64,000 bases of DNA from Pelomonas baiyunensis (GTDB lineage: Bacteria > Pseudomonadota > Gammaproteobacteria > Burkholderiales > Burkholderiaceae_C). The position numbers and the translations under genes were made by a program. Location of the stretch: positions 1,343,658-1,407,657 of the forward strand of contig NZ_JBIGIB010000001.1 in assembly GCF_043555935.1 (NCBI RefSeq). Direction: 5' to 3'. Each line of letters begins with the position of its first letter. Position 1 is the first letter of the stretch. Shown here one piece after another: positions 9,705-18,024 of the stretch. Under the pieces are notes generated by a model that was given only the letters and a program-made list of their open reading frames with translations, was not told where the DNA came from and did no database searches.

Positions 9705-10499
9705 TCAGCCGAAGCGAAAACTCGACGCCGTGATGCCACCGAGGTACTCGGTCTCGTGATAGTTGCAACTGCCCGCCTCGCCCTCGGCGGCGCCGGCGGC
9801 CACCATCAGCGGCAGCAGGTGTTCTTCCCGGGCGTGGGCTTGGCGTGCAGCGGGGGCTTGCGCCCAGGCCCGCAGTCGCTCGGCCCGGCCTTCGGGCGAG
9901 AGCAGGGCGCTTTGAAGCCAGGCATCGAACGCGACCGACGGTGCCTGCCCGCGGCCGTTGAACATCAGGCCCAGGTTGTGGAAGCTGAACCCGCTGCCCA
10001 GGATGAGCACGCCTTCGTCGCGCAGCGGCGCGAGCGCCCGGCCCAGGGCCAGGTGTTCGGCGGGGTCCAGCCCCTGCTTCAGCGACAGCTGCACCACCGG
10101 CACGTTGGCCTGCGGGTACATGGGCACCAGCGTGCAGAAGGCGCCGTGGTCAAAGCCGCGCTGGGCGTCGCGCGCGGCCGGCAGGCCGGCCGCCTCGATC
10201 AGCGCCACCACGCGTTCGGCCAGCGCCGGGTCGCCGGGCGCGGGGTACTGAACCTCGTAGGTGTGGGGCGGAAAGCCGCTGTAGTCGTACAGCATGCCGG
10301 GGCGCGCGGCCGTCTGCACCGTGAAGGCCGGTGCTTCCCAGTGGGCTGAGATCATCAAGATCGCCCGGGGCGCCTCAGGCAGGGCCGAGGGCACGGCCTG
10401 CAACGACGCTTCCAGCTGGGCGTGCGCCTGGCGGAAGTCGCCATCCATCCAGGGCCAGGGGCCGCCGCCATGGGAGAGGAAGTAGGTGGGCTGTTTCAT
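9705..10499 (-). CDS. DODA-type extradiol dioxygenase (LigB superfamily)
   Basis: 264 aa; a zinc- or iron-dependent ring-opening dioxygenase-like enzyme of the YgiD/DODA group. Metal-ligand histidines lie in FLSHGGGPWPW (N-terminus), ISAHWEAPAFTV and SGFSFHNLGLMF. ATG 10499 (MKQPTYFLSHGGG) puts the first His motif where the family has it; a longer frame to 10556 exists but is not needed. Known relatives open DOPA or are orphan aromatic dioxygenases; the substrate here is unknown. Upstream of, and same strand as, the hydratase-like gene, which could process a ring-cleavage product. Confidence 0.88.
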   Translation of the reverse strand: MKQPTYFLSHGGGPWPWMDGDFRQAHAQLEASLQAVPSALPEAPRAILMISAHWEAPAFTVQTAARPGMLYDYSGFPPHTYEVQYPAPGDPALAERVVALIEAAGLPAARDAQRGFDHGAFCTLVPMYPQANVPVVQLSLKQGLDPAEHLALGRALAPLRDEGVLILGSGFSFHNLGLMFNGRGQAPSVAFDAWLQSALLSPEGRAERLRAWAQAPAARQAHAREEHLLPLMVAAGAAEGEAGSCNYHETEYLGGITASSFRFG

Positions 10500-10598
10500 G
10501 GTGCCGCCAGTGTGGAGCGCTGTCCCTGGGGCGGGGTTCAAGCCAGCCGCCGGCACCGCTCAAACCGGCTGAATGGCGCCGACGATAATCCGCGCCCC

Positions 10599-11900
10599 AT
10601 GTCCCAGCCCACGCACCCCGACACCGACGACATCTTGCGCGTCGAGGACTACTTCCGCGACGGCAGCGTGCCCGAGGAGGCGCTGCTGTGGTGGCAGCTG
10701 GAGCACCAAGAGGCTCTGCTGTCCGCCCAGCGTGCCCTGTTCGGCGGCCCGGCGCCGCTGGTGAAGCTGCGTGTGTGGGTGTTCTTCGAGCTGATGGCCC
10801 TGCGCGAGTCGCGTCTGACGCGCGAGGCGCTGAACCAGGCCTTCCACGTGCTGCGCGACGAGGCGCTCGACAACGTGCTCAAGCGCCTGCGCGAGGCCGA
10901 CCTGTTGGCCTGGGACGCCACCGCGCAGACCTACGCGGTCACGCCGCTGGCCCAGCAGCTGGTGGGCATCCTGCAGCCGCTGACGCAGGAGCAGGCGCCC
11001 GATGGCGACCTGGCCTCGTTGCTGGCCGGGGTGGCCGGCGCGCACCAGCTGGGCACCTTGCAGCCGGCACAGTTGCAGCACTTGCTGGCGCAGCTGTCTC
11101 GCCTGTATGACGAATTTGCCGATGCCATTGCCAGCGGCAGCGAATTCGCGCTGCGCCGCGCCCGCACCCGTTTCGAGAAGGCGCTGACGCTGGTGGACCG
11201 CGCTGGCGAGGCGCTGGGCGCCATCATTGCGCAGGCGGAATCGGCCGGCGAGGCGCGGCTGGAACGGCTGGCCCGCGAGTTGGGCTTGGCCCAGGCGCGC
11301 TTGCTGGCGATGGCCAGCCAGTTCAACCGCGCGCTCCAGCAGGCCGACCGCCAGCGCGTGACGCTGGGCTCCACCGGCATCACCACCACCGATGTGCGGC
11401 GCTGGCTGCAAAGCCAGGGCGACCTGGCCGCGCTGCTGAACGGCGCCTGGGAGCGGCCGGTGCACCCGGTGCTGGTGGCCCAGCGCGACCTGGTGGACAC
11501 GGCCGAGGCCGAGTTCGAGCGCGACCGCCCCAAGCCCGCCGATGCTGCCGTGCTGCCCCAGGGCCAGACCGCGCCGCCGGGCGAGCTGGCGGTGCTGCAA
11601 CTGCCGCCCGAAATGGGCCAAATGCAGGCGCTGCTCAATGCCTGGACCGCCGCGGGCACGACGGAACCGCAAGACCTGGCCCCCGCCGTGCTGGGCGGCA
11701 GCTACGCCCGCGCGGCCTACCGCGCCCAACTGCTGCCCTTGCTGGGCGACGCGCAGGCTCGCCACCTCAAGGGTGCCACGGGCGACATGGCCCGGCAGCC
11801 GTGGAGCGTGCGCTGGTCCGCCGAGCAAGGCGAAGTGGACGACGAGTTCGTCAAATGGATGAGCCGCGGCGTCCTTACCCCTGATTCAACTGCGACATGA
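10599..11900 (+). CDS. MukF/MksF-like kleisin-type subunit of an SMC complex (inferred)
   Basis: 433 aa, close to the length of MukF (440). It opens with ILRVEDYFRDGSVPEEALLWW, followed by a probable winged-helix segment (~50-130: VWVFFELMALRESRLTREALNQAFHVL...VLKRLREADLLAWDATAQTYAVTPLAQQLV), then a long helical, Gln/Ala/Arg-rich middle (~150-300) and a C-terminal globular end. Assignment rests on gene order: it overlaps (ATGA) a MukE-like gene, itself overlapping an SMC-type ATPase. This is the gene set and order of MksFEB and Wadjet JetABC. I do not recognise the sequence itself with certainty. Start ATG 10599 was chosen because the frame upstream overlaps the divergent promoter region. Confidence 0.6.
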   Translation: MSQPTHPDTDDILRVEDYFRDGSVPEEALLWWQLEHQEALLSAQRALFGGPAPLVKLRVWVFFELMALRESRLTREALNQAFHVLRDEALDNVLKRLREADLLAWDATAQTYAVTPLAQQLVGILQPLTQEQAPDGDLASLLAGVAGAHQLGTLQPAQLQHLLAQLSRLYDEFADAIASGSEFALRRARTRFEKALTLVDRAGEALGAIIAQAESAGEARLERLARELGLAQARLLAMASQFNRALQQADRQRVTLGSTGITTTDVRRWLQSQGDLAALLNGAWERPVHPVLVAQRDLVDTAEAEFERDRPKPADAAVLPQGQTAPPGELAVLQLPPEMGQMQALLNAWTAAGTTEPQDLAPAVLGGSYARAAYRAQLLPLLGDAQARHLKGATGDMARQPWSVRWSAEQGEVDDEFVKWMSRGVLTPDSTAT

Positions 11901-12580
11901 GCCCACTCGACGACTCTCAGCAACTCGCCGCGCAACTGCTGGCCCGCCGCTGGCTGCCGCGCAGCCACCCCCTCGTGAAGCGTGCGCTGATCGACACCGA
12001 GCTGTGGAACCAGTTGGGCGCCCGCCTGGCCGGTGTGGGCCTGCAGCTGGTGGACAACGTGCACGCCGACCACATCGCCGTGGCGCTGATGCGCCCGGCC
12101 GAAAGCGCGGTGTTCGGGGAATCAGGCCTGGCCGCCAACAACAACCTCGACATCCCGCGCGACGGCGTGGCGTTGCTGGTGGTGCTGTGGAGCTTGATCG
12201 TGTTGCCCAAGCGCCAGCGGCAGGTGGCGCGCAGTGATGCCATCCACGCCGGCCAGGGCGAGATGTTCGCCACCGACAAGCCCATGCCGCAGGCCGCCAG
12301 CGTGGCGCCGCTGATCAGCTACCGCAGCCTGCTGGCCGACTTTGGCGACCAGCTTGGCAAAAAGCTCCGCCTGGACACCAACCTCAAGCTGCTGGAGCGC
12401 CACGGCTTCATCACCCGCCGCGGTGAAGACATTGCCGAAGGCCCGCTGCTGGACCTGCTGATCGACTACGACCTGCTGGCGCCGCGCATCCTGGATGGCG
12501 CGCTGGGCGACGTGCTCGCCCGTGCGGGCCACCCGCTGCCGCGCCTGGGCGAGGCCGAACAACAAGACATTGACGACTGA
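11897..12580 (+). CDS. MukE/MksE-like (KITE) subunit of an SMC complex (inferred)
   Basis: 227 aa, close to MukE (about 230). It lacks signal peptide or membrane segments. It contains ALIDTELWNQLGARLAGVGLQLV, an alpha/beta segment GVALLVVLWSLIVLPKRQRQVAR, and a winged-helix-like C-terminus (LRLDTNLKLLERHGFITRRGEDIAEGPL split here over two helices). The pattern of an L-x-x-LxxxGFI-R-x-x-xIxxGP motif is common in MksE/JetB-type proteins (family knowledge; alignment not run). It starts inside the stop of the kleisin-like gene (ATGA), and its stop overlaps the SMC start (TGATG), so the three subunits are translationally coupled. Confidence 0.6.
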   Translation: MSPLDDSQQLAAQLLARRWLPRSHPLVKRALIDTELWNQLGARLAGVGLQLVDNVHADHIAVALMRPAESAVFGESGLAANNNLDIPRDGVALLVVLWSLIVLPKRQRQVARSDAIHAGQGEMFATDKPMPQAASVAPLISYRSLLADFGDQLGKKLRLDTNLKLLERHGFITRRGEDIAEGPLLDLLIDYDLLAPRILDGALGDVLARAGHPLPRLGEAEQQDIDD

Positions 12581-15396
12581 TGTTCCACCTGCAATCGCTT
12601 GAACTGCTGCACTGGGACTACTGCCAGCGCGTGACGCTGCCGCTGGACGGCGCCATCATCACCATCGCCGGGCCCAACGGCTCGGGCAAAACCACGCTGC
12701 TGGACGCGATGCGCACGCTGCTGGGGCTGGAGTGCTCGGGCGGCCGCACGTACAAAACCTACGCCCGCCACGCCAACGCCGAGACGGCCTGGTTGCGCGC
12801 GCTGGTGGACAACCGGCCGCGCTCGCGCCAAAACAGCAGCCGGCCCTTCGCCAGTTCGCTGCTGTATGCCGACCAGGTGACGCTGGCCTGCCGCATCGAG
12901 CGCCACGGTGGCGACTGGGTGCGCCGCTACGTCATCCTCGATGGTGTGCACGAGATCGAGCAGCTGGCCGAAAAGGGCGACCGCGACTGGCTGGGCATCG
13001 AGGCCTGGAAGAAGCGCCTGGAAGCGGCCGGCTTGACCCGCGCCATCGGCCGCGTGCTGGCGCTGGAGCAGGGCCAGACCGACCGGCTCTGCGAGTTGAG
13101 TCCGAAGGAGCTGCTGCGCCTGGTGTTCGAGGTGTTCGGGGACCAGGAAGTGCTGGACCGCTACGAGCAGGCCCGCAGCCACCAGCAGCACCTGGGCAAG
13201 GAAGTGGAGCAGGCGGCTGCCGAGCTGGCCCACACCCAAGCCCAGCTCAGCGACCTGGCCAACCGCGTCAACAGCCACCGGCAATACCAGCTGAAGGTGC
13301 AGGAGCGCGAGCGCCTGGCCACCGAGGTGCTGCCCGTGCTGCGCTGGAGCGAGGCGCGTGAGCGCATCGCCCGCGATGCGCGCGAGCTGCACCGCCAGCG
13401 GCTGTTCGCGTCGGGCGACGTGAAGGCGCTGAGCGACAAGCGCGCGGCCCTGCACGGCCTGTTCACGGCGCAGGAAGCGGCCAAGGCACGCCTGAAGGCG
13501 CTGGACGGCGAACGCCGTGAGGCCCGGGCTGCGTTTGACGCGGCCCGCGAGGCCGAGCGCCCGGCCGAGGCGCTGGTCAAGCGCGAGGACGAACTGAAGG
13601 CGTTGGCCGATGTGGAGGCCGATGCGGCCGCGCTGACCGTCAAGTTGCAGGAACTGGCCGCCGAGCGCGACCGCCTGCGGGCCGACTACACCCGCGCCAG
13701 CGACAAGGCGGCCAAGGCCCAAGCCGCACTGGGCGAACTCAGCGGCAAGCGACTGCCGCCGCCGCCGCCCGAAGTGGCGCCCATGAAGCGTGCGCTGGAC
13801 GACGCGGGCATCGCCCACTACCTGGTGGCCGATTCCATCGACATCGCCGACGAGACTTGGCGCGCCGCGGCCGAAGGCCTGCTGCGTCCCTCGCGCTGGG
13901 TGGTGGTGCTCAAGCACCGCAGCGACGAAGGCCGCGCCTTCGACATCGCGGCCAGGCAGCGCTACCGGCACTACGTGGTGTCGGACACCGCGCCCATCAC
14001 GCAGGCACCCGCCGGCACGTTGCTGGCGGCGCTGAACGTGACGGCGCCGCTGCCGGCCTGGCTGGCGCGCCAGCTGGCGGGCATCCGCTGCGTGACGTCG
14101 ACGGAAGAGGGCGCCAAGGTGGGCGGTGAGTGGATCACCGCCGACGCCTACTACCGCGACGGCCGAGGCGGCCGCAGCGTGTTTGTGGAGCCACGCGACC
14201 ACCAGTTCGGTGCCTCCGCCGTGGACTCCCGCCGCGGAGCACTGGAGGCCGAGTTGTCCCGCTGGGACGGCGAACTCAGCCGCATCGCCAAGGCGCAGGC
14301 CGAGGTGGAGCGCCAGTTCAAGGACGTGCAGCGCGCGGCCGTGGGCCACAAGGCCGCGCAGGAGTTGAGCGAGCGCGCCGATGAGTTCGCTGAAGCGCGC
14401 AGCCGCTTGCCGGTGCTGCGCCAGGCGCGCGCGGAAGCGTCCACCCGCATGAGCCAGCTCGACGGCGAGCACGAGCGCGTGGTGCGCGAGTCCACCCGCA
14501 GCGAGCAGGCCTACGAGGGTGCGCAGATCGCGCTGAAGGACGGCGAAGGCTCGGCCGCGGGCCGCCTGCGCGAGCACGAAGCCCGGCGCGAGGCGCTGCG
14601 CAAGGCCTCGCGCGAGAGCCGGGAGCAGAAGGCCCGGTTCCCGGCCGCATGGGTGGTGCCGGCGGCGCTGGCTGCGCTGCGCGAAGAGTTCGAGAACGCG
14701 CGCCAGGCCGAGATCCGCGCCCACCATGTGGACCAGGAGCTGGAGACCGGCCACTGGGAGGTGGACGCCAGCGTGGTGGAGCGCCACGCCCGCATGGCCG
14801 CGCAAGTGAACGAGCAGGACACCCAGCTCAGCGACCGCCGCGCCAGCAACGAGCTGGCCCGCATCGCCGCGTTCAACGCCCGCGAGCGCTACATCGACGT
14901 GTTGCGCGCCACGGTGCGCCGCTACAAGAAGAACGTGGCCGAGCTGGGCGAACTGGCCGGCACCACGGCGGAAGCCATCCTGCCGCACCTGGACAACGAC
15001 GACACCGTGCTCGCCCAGGCCGGCCTGCAGGTCAAGTTCAACTTCGACGGCAAGGGCGAGGTGGGCCTGAACGACGGCGAGGCCTCGGGCGGCCAGCAGG
15101 TGCTCAAGAGCCTGATCCTGCTGGTGGGTCTGATGAAGGACGACGAGACGCCGGGCGGCTTCGTGTTCATTGACGAGCCGTTCGCCCACCTGGACGTGCG
15201 CAACATCCAGCTGGTGGGCCACTTCTTGCGCAGCACGCGGGCGCAATACCTGCTCACCACCCCGATCACGCACAACGTGGAGGTGTTCGAGCCCAGCGAG
15301 ATCACGCTGGTGACGAGCAAGAAGCCGCGCGGCGAGCGTTGGGCGCCGCCGATTGCGGTGCTGGCGCGCCGGCCGGAAGTTTCGGCCTATGACTGA
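12580..15396 (+). CDS. Small SMC-type ATPase, MksB/JetC-like
   Basis: 938 aa. Walker A is GPNGSGKTTLLDAM (~30-43). Long coiled-coil arms (~190-395 and ~555-800) flank a globular hinge (~400-545) containing IAHYLVADSIDIADETW and SRWVVVLKHRSDEGRAF. The C-terminal half-head has the signature NDGEASGGQQVLKS (ABC signature as ASGGQQ), Walker B GFVFIDEPFAHLD and a switch-like TTPITHNVEVF. It is much shorter than SMC (~1170) or MukB (1486), fitting MksB-type condensins. Probably entraps DNA with the two upstream products, in chromosome organisation or in plasmid restriction as in Wadjet. No JetD/MksG-like nuclease gene is adjacent. It overlaps the thioesterase by 8 bp. Confidence 0.85.
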   Translation: MFHLQSLELLHWDYCQRVTLPLDGAIITIAGPNGSGKTTLLDAMRTLLGLECSGGRTYKTYARHANAETAWLRALVDNRPRSRQNSSRPFASSLLYADQVTLACRIERHGGDWVRRYVILDGVHEIEQLAEKGDRDWLGIEAWKKRLEAAGLTRAIGRVLALEQGQTDRLCELSPKELLRLVFEVFGDQEVLDRYEQARSHQQHLGKEVEQAAAELAHTQAQLSDLANRVNSHRQYQLKVQERERLATEVLPVLRWSEARERIARDARELHRQRLFASGDVKALSDKRAALHGLFTAQEAAKARLKALDGERREARAAFDAAREAERPAEALVKREDELKALADVEADAAALTVKLQELAAERDRLRADYTRASDKAAKAQAALGELSGKRLPPPPPEVAPMKRALDDAGIAHYLVADSIDIADETWRAAAEGLLRPSRWVVVLKHRSDEGRAFDIAARQRYRHYVVSDTAPITQAPAGTLLAALNVTAPLPAWLARQLAGIRCVTSTEEGAKVGGEWITADAYYRDGRGGRSVFVEPRDHQFGASAVDSRRGALEAELSRWDGELSRIAKAQAEVERQFKDVQRAAVGHKAAQELSERADEFAEARSRLPVLRQARAEASTRMSQLDGEHERVVRESTRSEQAYEGAQIALKDGEGSAAGRLREHEARREALRKASRESREQKARFPAAWVVPAALAALREEFENARQAEIRAHHVDQELETGHWEVDASVVERHARMAAQVNEQDTQLSDRRASNELARIAAFNARERYIDVLRATVRRYKKNVAELGELAGTTAEAILPHLDNDDTVLAQAGLQVKFNFDGKGEVGLNDGEASGGQQVLKSLILLVGLMKDDETPGGFVFIDEPFAHLDVRNIQLVGHFLRSTRAQYLLTTPITHNVEVFEPSEITLVTSKKPRGERWAPPIAVLARRPEVSAYD

Positions 15397-15832
15397 CTGG
15401 GATTGGCCCGGGCCGTTCACGCTGGCGTTGTCGCCGTCGCCGGAGCACATCGACGGCCTGGGTCACACCAACAACGCCGTCTACGTGCAGTGGTGCGAGC
15501 AGGCCGGCTGGGCGCACTCCGAGGCGCTGGGCCTGAGCCTGGCGGACTACCGGCGGCTGGACCGGGCCATGGCCATCCGTGAGGGGCACTACGACTACCT
15601 GCTGCCGTCGTTCGCGGGCGAGGCCCTCGTGCTGGGCACCTGGCTGACCGCCAGCGACGGCAAGCTCACGATGGAGCGCCGCTTTCAACTGCGCCGGGCC
15701 AGTGACGGCGCCACCTTGCTGCGTGGGCGCTGGGCGCTGGTGTGCATCGAGATCAGCTCCGGGCGGCCCAAGCGCATGCCGGCGGAGTTTGTGTCCATCT
15801 ACGACGCTGCGGTGGTGCCCAAAACGGTCTGA
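15389..15832 (+). CDS. Acyl-CoA thioesterase, 4HBT hotdog family
   Basis: 147 aa. Hydrolyses an acyl-CoA thioester (YbgC/FadM-like family). The hotdog hallmark EHIDGLGHTNNAVYVQWCEQAGW is at ~17-39, with the catalytic Asp and the GHxNN turn, followed by the second strand region EALVLGTWLTA. ATG 15389 overlaps the end of the SMC gene by 8 bp; a longer in-frame start at 15353 would overlap more and is less likely. Biochemically unrelated to the SMC complex; overlap may reflect compaction only. Confidence 0.88.
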   Translation: MTDWDWPGPFTLALSPSPEHIDGLGHTNNAVYVQWCEQAGWAHSEALGLSLADYRRLDRAMAIREGHYDYLLPSFAGEALVLGTWLTASDGKLTMERRFQLRRASDGATLLRGRWALVCIEISSGRPKRMPAEFVSIYDAAVVPKTV

Positions 15833-15858
15833 TATACGTTTCGTATACGAATCGTATA
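15833..15858. promoter_or_regulatory. Nested palindromic operator before the ParD-like/map genes
   Basis: Perfect core palindrome TTCGTATACGAA (15840-15851) is flanked symmetrically by TATACG (15833-15838) and CGTATA (15853-15858). The 26-bp site has one mismatched pair (15839/15852). A TATAAA -10-like element (15855-15860) overlaps its right arm, and the ATG is only 11 bp beyond, so binding would block transcription. Autorepression by the ParD-like product is the natural guess. Confidence 0.65.
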
Positions 15859-15868
15859 AACTGCGGGC

Positions 15869-16117
15869 ATGGGAATCGTCAAAATCTCCGATCCGTTGCA
15901 CGAGAGCCTGCGCGTTGCCAGCCAGGCCCTCTCGCGTTCCATCAACGCCCAGGCCGAGCACTGGATGCGCATCGGCCTGCTGGCCGAGTTGCACCCGCAA
16001 CTGAACCACAGCGAGCTGTGCCAGTTGCTGATCCGCGCCGAGCAGGAGGGCGGCCTGGACCTGGAGCGCCTGGCCGGCTGGTCTCAGCCCAGCAAAGCCA
16101 AAGGAGCCCGCGCATGA
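15869..16117 (+). CDS. ParD-like antitoxin-type DNA-binding protein
   Basis: 82 aa, matching the ParD-like family (ribbon-helix-helix type): MGIVKISDPLHESLRVASQALSRSINAQAEHW shows the short beta strand and two helices, with SRSINAQAEHWMRIG typical of the group. No ParE-type toxin gene is next to it; instead its stop overlaps the ATG of a methionine aminopeptidase gene (ATGA). It probably represses its own promoter through the nested palindrome just upstream. The TATAAA element would place the transcript start within a few bases of the ATG, giving a near-leaderless mRNA. Confidence 0.82.
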   Translation: MGIVKISDPLHESLRVASQALSRSINAQAEHWMRIGLLAELHPQLNHSELCQLLIRAEQEGGLDLERLAGWSQPSKAKGARA

Positions 16118-16908
16118 AGAGCCTGAAGCTGCGCACGCCTGACGAGATCGCCAAGGCCCGCACCGCGGGGCACCTCATCGCCGAGGTGCTGGCCATGCTC
16201 AAGCCATATGTGGTGCCGGGTGTCACCACCGAAGAGCTGGACCGCATCTGCCACGACTACATCGTCGACACGCTCAAGTGCATCCCGTCCAACGTGGGCT
16301 ACCACGGCTTTCCGAAGACGGCCTGTATCTCGCCCAACCACGTGGTGTGCCACGGCATTCCCAGCAAGGACAAAACGCTCAAGAAGGGCGACATCGTCAA
16401 CGTGGACGTCACGCTGACCAAGGACGGCTGGTTCGGCGACAGCAGCCGCATGTTCATCGTGGGCGAGACCAACGTGCTGGCGCGGCGGCTGGTGATGACC
16501 ACCTACGAGGCGCTGCGCGCCGGCATCCGCCAGGTGCGGCCGGGCGCGACGCTGGGCGATGTGGGCCATGCGATTCAGAAGGTCGCCCACGCGGCGGGCT
16601 TCAGCGTGGTGCGCGAGTACGGCGGCCACGGCATTGGCGACGTCTATCACGACGAGCCGCACGTGAACCACTTCGGCCGCCCGGGCGAGGGCTTGAAGCT
16701 GCAGGAGGGCATGATCTTCACGATCGAGCCCATGATCAACGCCGGGGGCGCGGCCATCCGTGAGTTGAACGACGGCTGGACGGTTGTCACCAAGGACCGG
16801 TCGCTGTCGGCTCAGTGGGAGCACATGGTGGCGGTCACGAAGGACGGCTTCGAGATCCTGACCCCCTGGCCGGACGGCCTGGGCGAGTACCCCGCCATCG
16901 CCGACTGA
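16114..16908 (+). CDS. map: Type I methionine aminopeptidase
   Basis: 264 aa. Removes initiator Met from nascent proteins; dinuclear metalloenzyme. Metal ligands are visible: Asp in VNVDVTLTKDGWFGDSS (two), His in YGGHGIGDVYHDEP, Glu in FTIEPM, Glu in QWEHMVAV. ATG 16114 (MKSLKLRTPDEIAKARTAG) overlaps the ParD-like stop, so translation is coupled. Many Burkholderiales carry a second map copy next to rpsB/tsf; since ribosomal genes are absent here, this could be the accessory copy (inference). Confidence 0.95.
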   Translation: MKSLKLRTPDEIAKARTAGHLIAEVLAMLKPYVVPGVTTEELDRICHDYIVDTLKCIPSNVGYHGFPKTACISPNHVVCHGIPSKDKTLKKGDIVNVDVTLTKDGWFGDSSRMFIVGETNVLARRLVMTTYEALRAGIRQVRPGATLGDVGHAIQKVAHAAGFSVVREYGGHGIGDVYHDEPHVNHFGRPGEGLKLQEGMIFTIEPMINAGGAAIRELNDGWTVVTKDRSLSAQWEHMVAVTKDGFEILTPWPDGLGEYPAIAD

Positions 16909-16920
16909 GCCGCGTCCTGC

Positions 16921-18024
16921 TCAGCCCCGGGCGTCGAACCGGGTGATGGCGTCGGCCATCAACTCCAGCGGCAACACATCGTCCACCGCGCCGAGCTTGA
17001 TGGCCTCCATGGGCATGCCGAACACCACACAGCTGGCTTCGTCTTGCGCCACGGTGCGCACGCCCAGGTCGTGGAGTTGCTTCATGCCGCGGGCGCCGTC
17101 GTCGCCCATGCCGGTGAGCATCAGCGCCAGCGCATCGCCGTTGGTGGCCTCGGCCAGGCTGCGGAACAGCACGTCCACCGAGGGCTTGTGGCGGTTCACC
17201 GGCGGGCCGTCCAGCACCACGGCGTAGTACTGGCCGGCGCTTTTGCGCAGCTTCATGTGCTTGCCGCCGGGGGCAATCAGCACCACGCCACGCTCCAGGC
17301 GGTCGCCGTCGCGGGCCTCGCGCACCTGCATGGCACACAGGCCGTCCAGGCGCTGGGCGTACATCGCGGTGAAGCGCTCGGGCATGTGTTGCACGATGGC
17401 GATGCCTGGAGCGTCTGCCGGCAGCGCGCGCAGGATCTGCTCGATCGCCTGCGTGCCGCCGGTGGAGCTGCCGATGACGATGGGCTTGTTGACCGACAGC
17501 GCATGCAGCCCGGCGACCGAGGTCTGACGGGCGGACGGCATCCGCGCCTGGGTGGACGCACCCACACCTGCACCGGCACTTGCGCTTGCCATCGCGCCCG
17601 CGCCGCTGGGCGGGCGGCTGAGCCGGGGCTTGGAGCGCGCGGCGGTTTTCAGCGTGGTGATCAGCTCGCGCCGGGAGTCTTCCAGGAACTGACGCAAGCC
17701 CAGGCGCGGCTTGGCCACCACGGCCACCGCGCCGGCGGCCAGGGCGTCCAGCGCCACGCGGCTGCCCTCGGTGCTGAGCGAGGAGCAAATGACCGTGGGG
17801 ATGGGGCTTTCCGCCATCTGCTGGCGCAGGAAGGTCAGGCCATCCATGCCCGGCATCTCGATGTCCAGCAGCAAGACGTCTGGGCGGTTCTTGCGAATCA
17901 GCGGCGCGGCGATCAGCGGGTTCGGCGCGCTGCCCACCGTCTCGATCTCCGGATCGCCTTGCAACAAGGCGGCCATCGTTTGGCGCACCACGGCCGAGTC
18001 GTCGATGACGAACACTTTGATCAT
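16921..18024 (-). CDS. cheB: Chemotaxis response regulator protein-glutamate methylesterase CheB
   Basis: 367 aa. Demethylates (and may deamidate) receptor glutamates when phosphorylated. Receiver domain ~1-120 with D8/D9 and phospho-acceptor D54 (VLLLDIEMPGMDG). A Ser/Ala/Gly-rich linker (~135-170) precedes the methylesterase domain with catalytic Ser in IGSSTGGTQA, His in IVQHMPERF and Asp in GMGDDGARG. ATG 18024 overlaps the cheD stop (ATGA). Last gene of the chemosensory operon. Confidence 0.96.
   Translation of the reverse strand: MIKVFVIDDSAVVRQTMAALLQGDPEIETVGSAPNPLIAAPLIRKNRPDVLLLDIEMPGMDGLTFLRQQMAESPIPTVICSSLSTEGSRVALDALAAGAVAVVAKPRLGLRQFLEDSRRELITTLKTAARSKPRLSRPPSGAGAMASASAGAGVGASTQARMPSARQTSVAGLHALSVNKPIVIGSSTGGTQAIEQILRALPADAPGIAIVQHMPERFTAMYAQRLDGLCAMQVREARDGDRLERGVVLIAPGGKHMKLRKSAGQYYAVVLDGPPVNRHKPSVDVLFRSLAEATNGDALALMLTGMGDDGARGMKQLHDLGVRTVAQDEASCVVFGMPMEAIKLGAVDDVLPLELMADAITRFDARG

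Noticed and set aside
10560..11828. 422-codon minus-strand frame opposite the kleisin-like gene
   Set aside because: Gene order and stop-start overlaps favour the plus strand; the minus frame looks like a shadow.
12466..15450. 994-codon minus-strand frame opposite the SMC gene
   Set aside because: The plus strand has Walker A, signature and Walker B motifs; the minus frame has none.
10599..15832. Complete Wadjet defence system
   Set aside because: No JetD-type gene is found on either side; the plus-strand genes around it are a dioxygenase (divergent) and a thioesterase.
15869..16908. ParDE toxin-antitoxin pair
   Set aside because: The gene next to the ParD-like one is a full methionine aminopeptidase with all metal ligands, not a ParE toxin.
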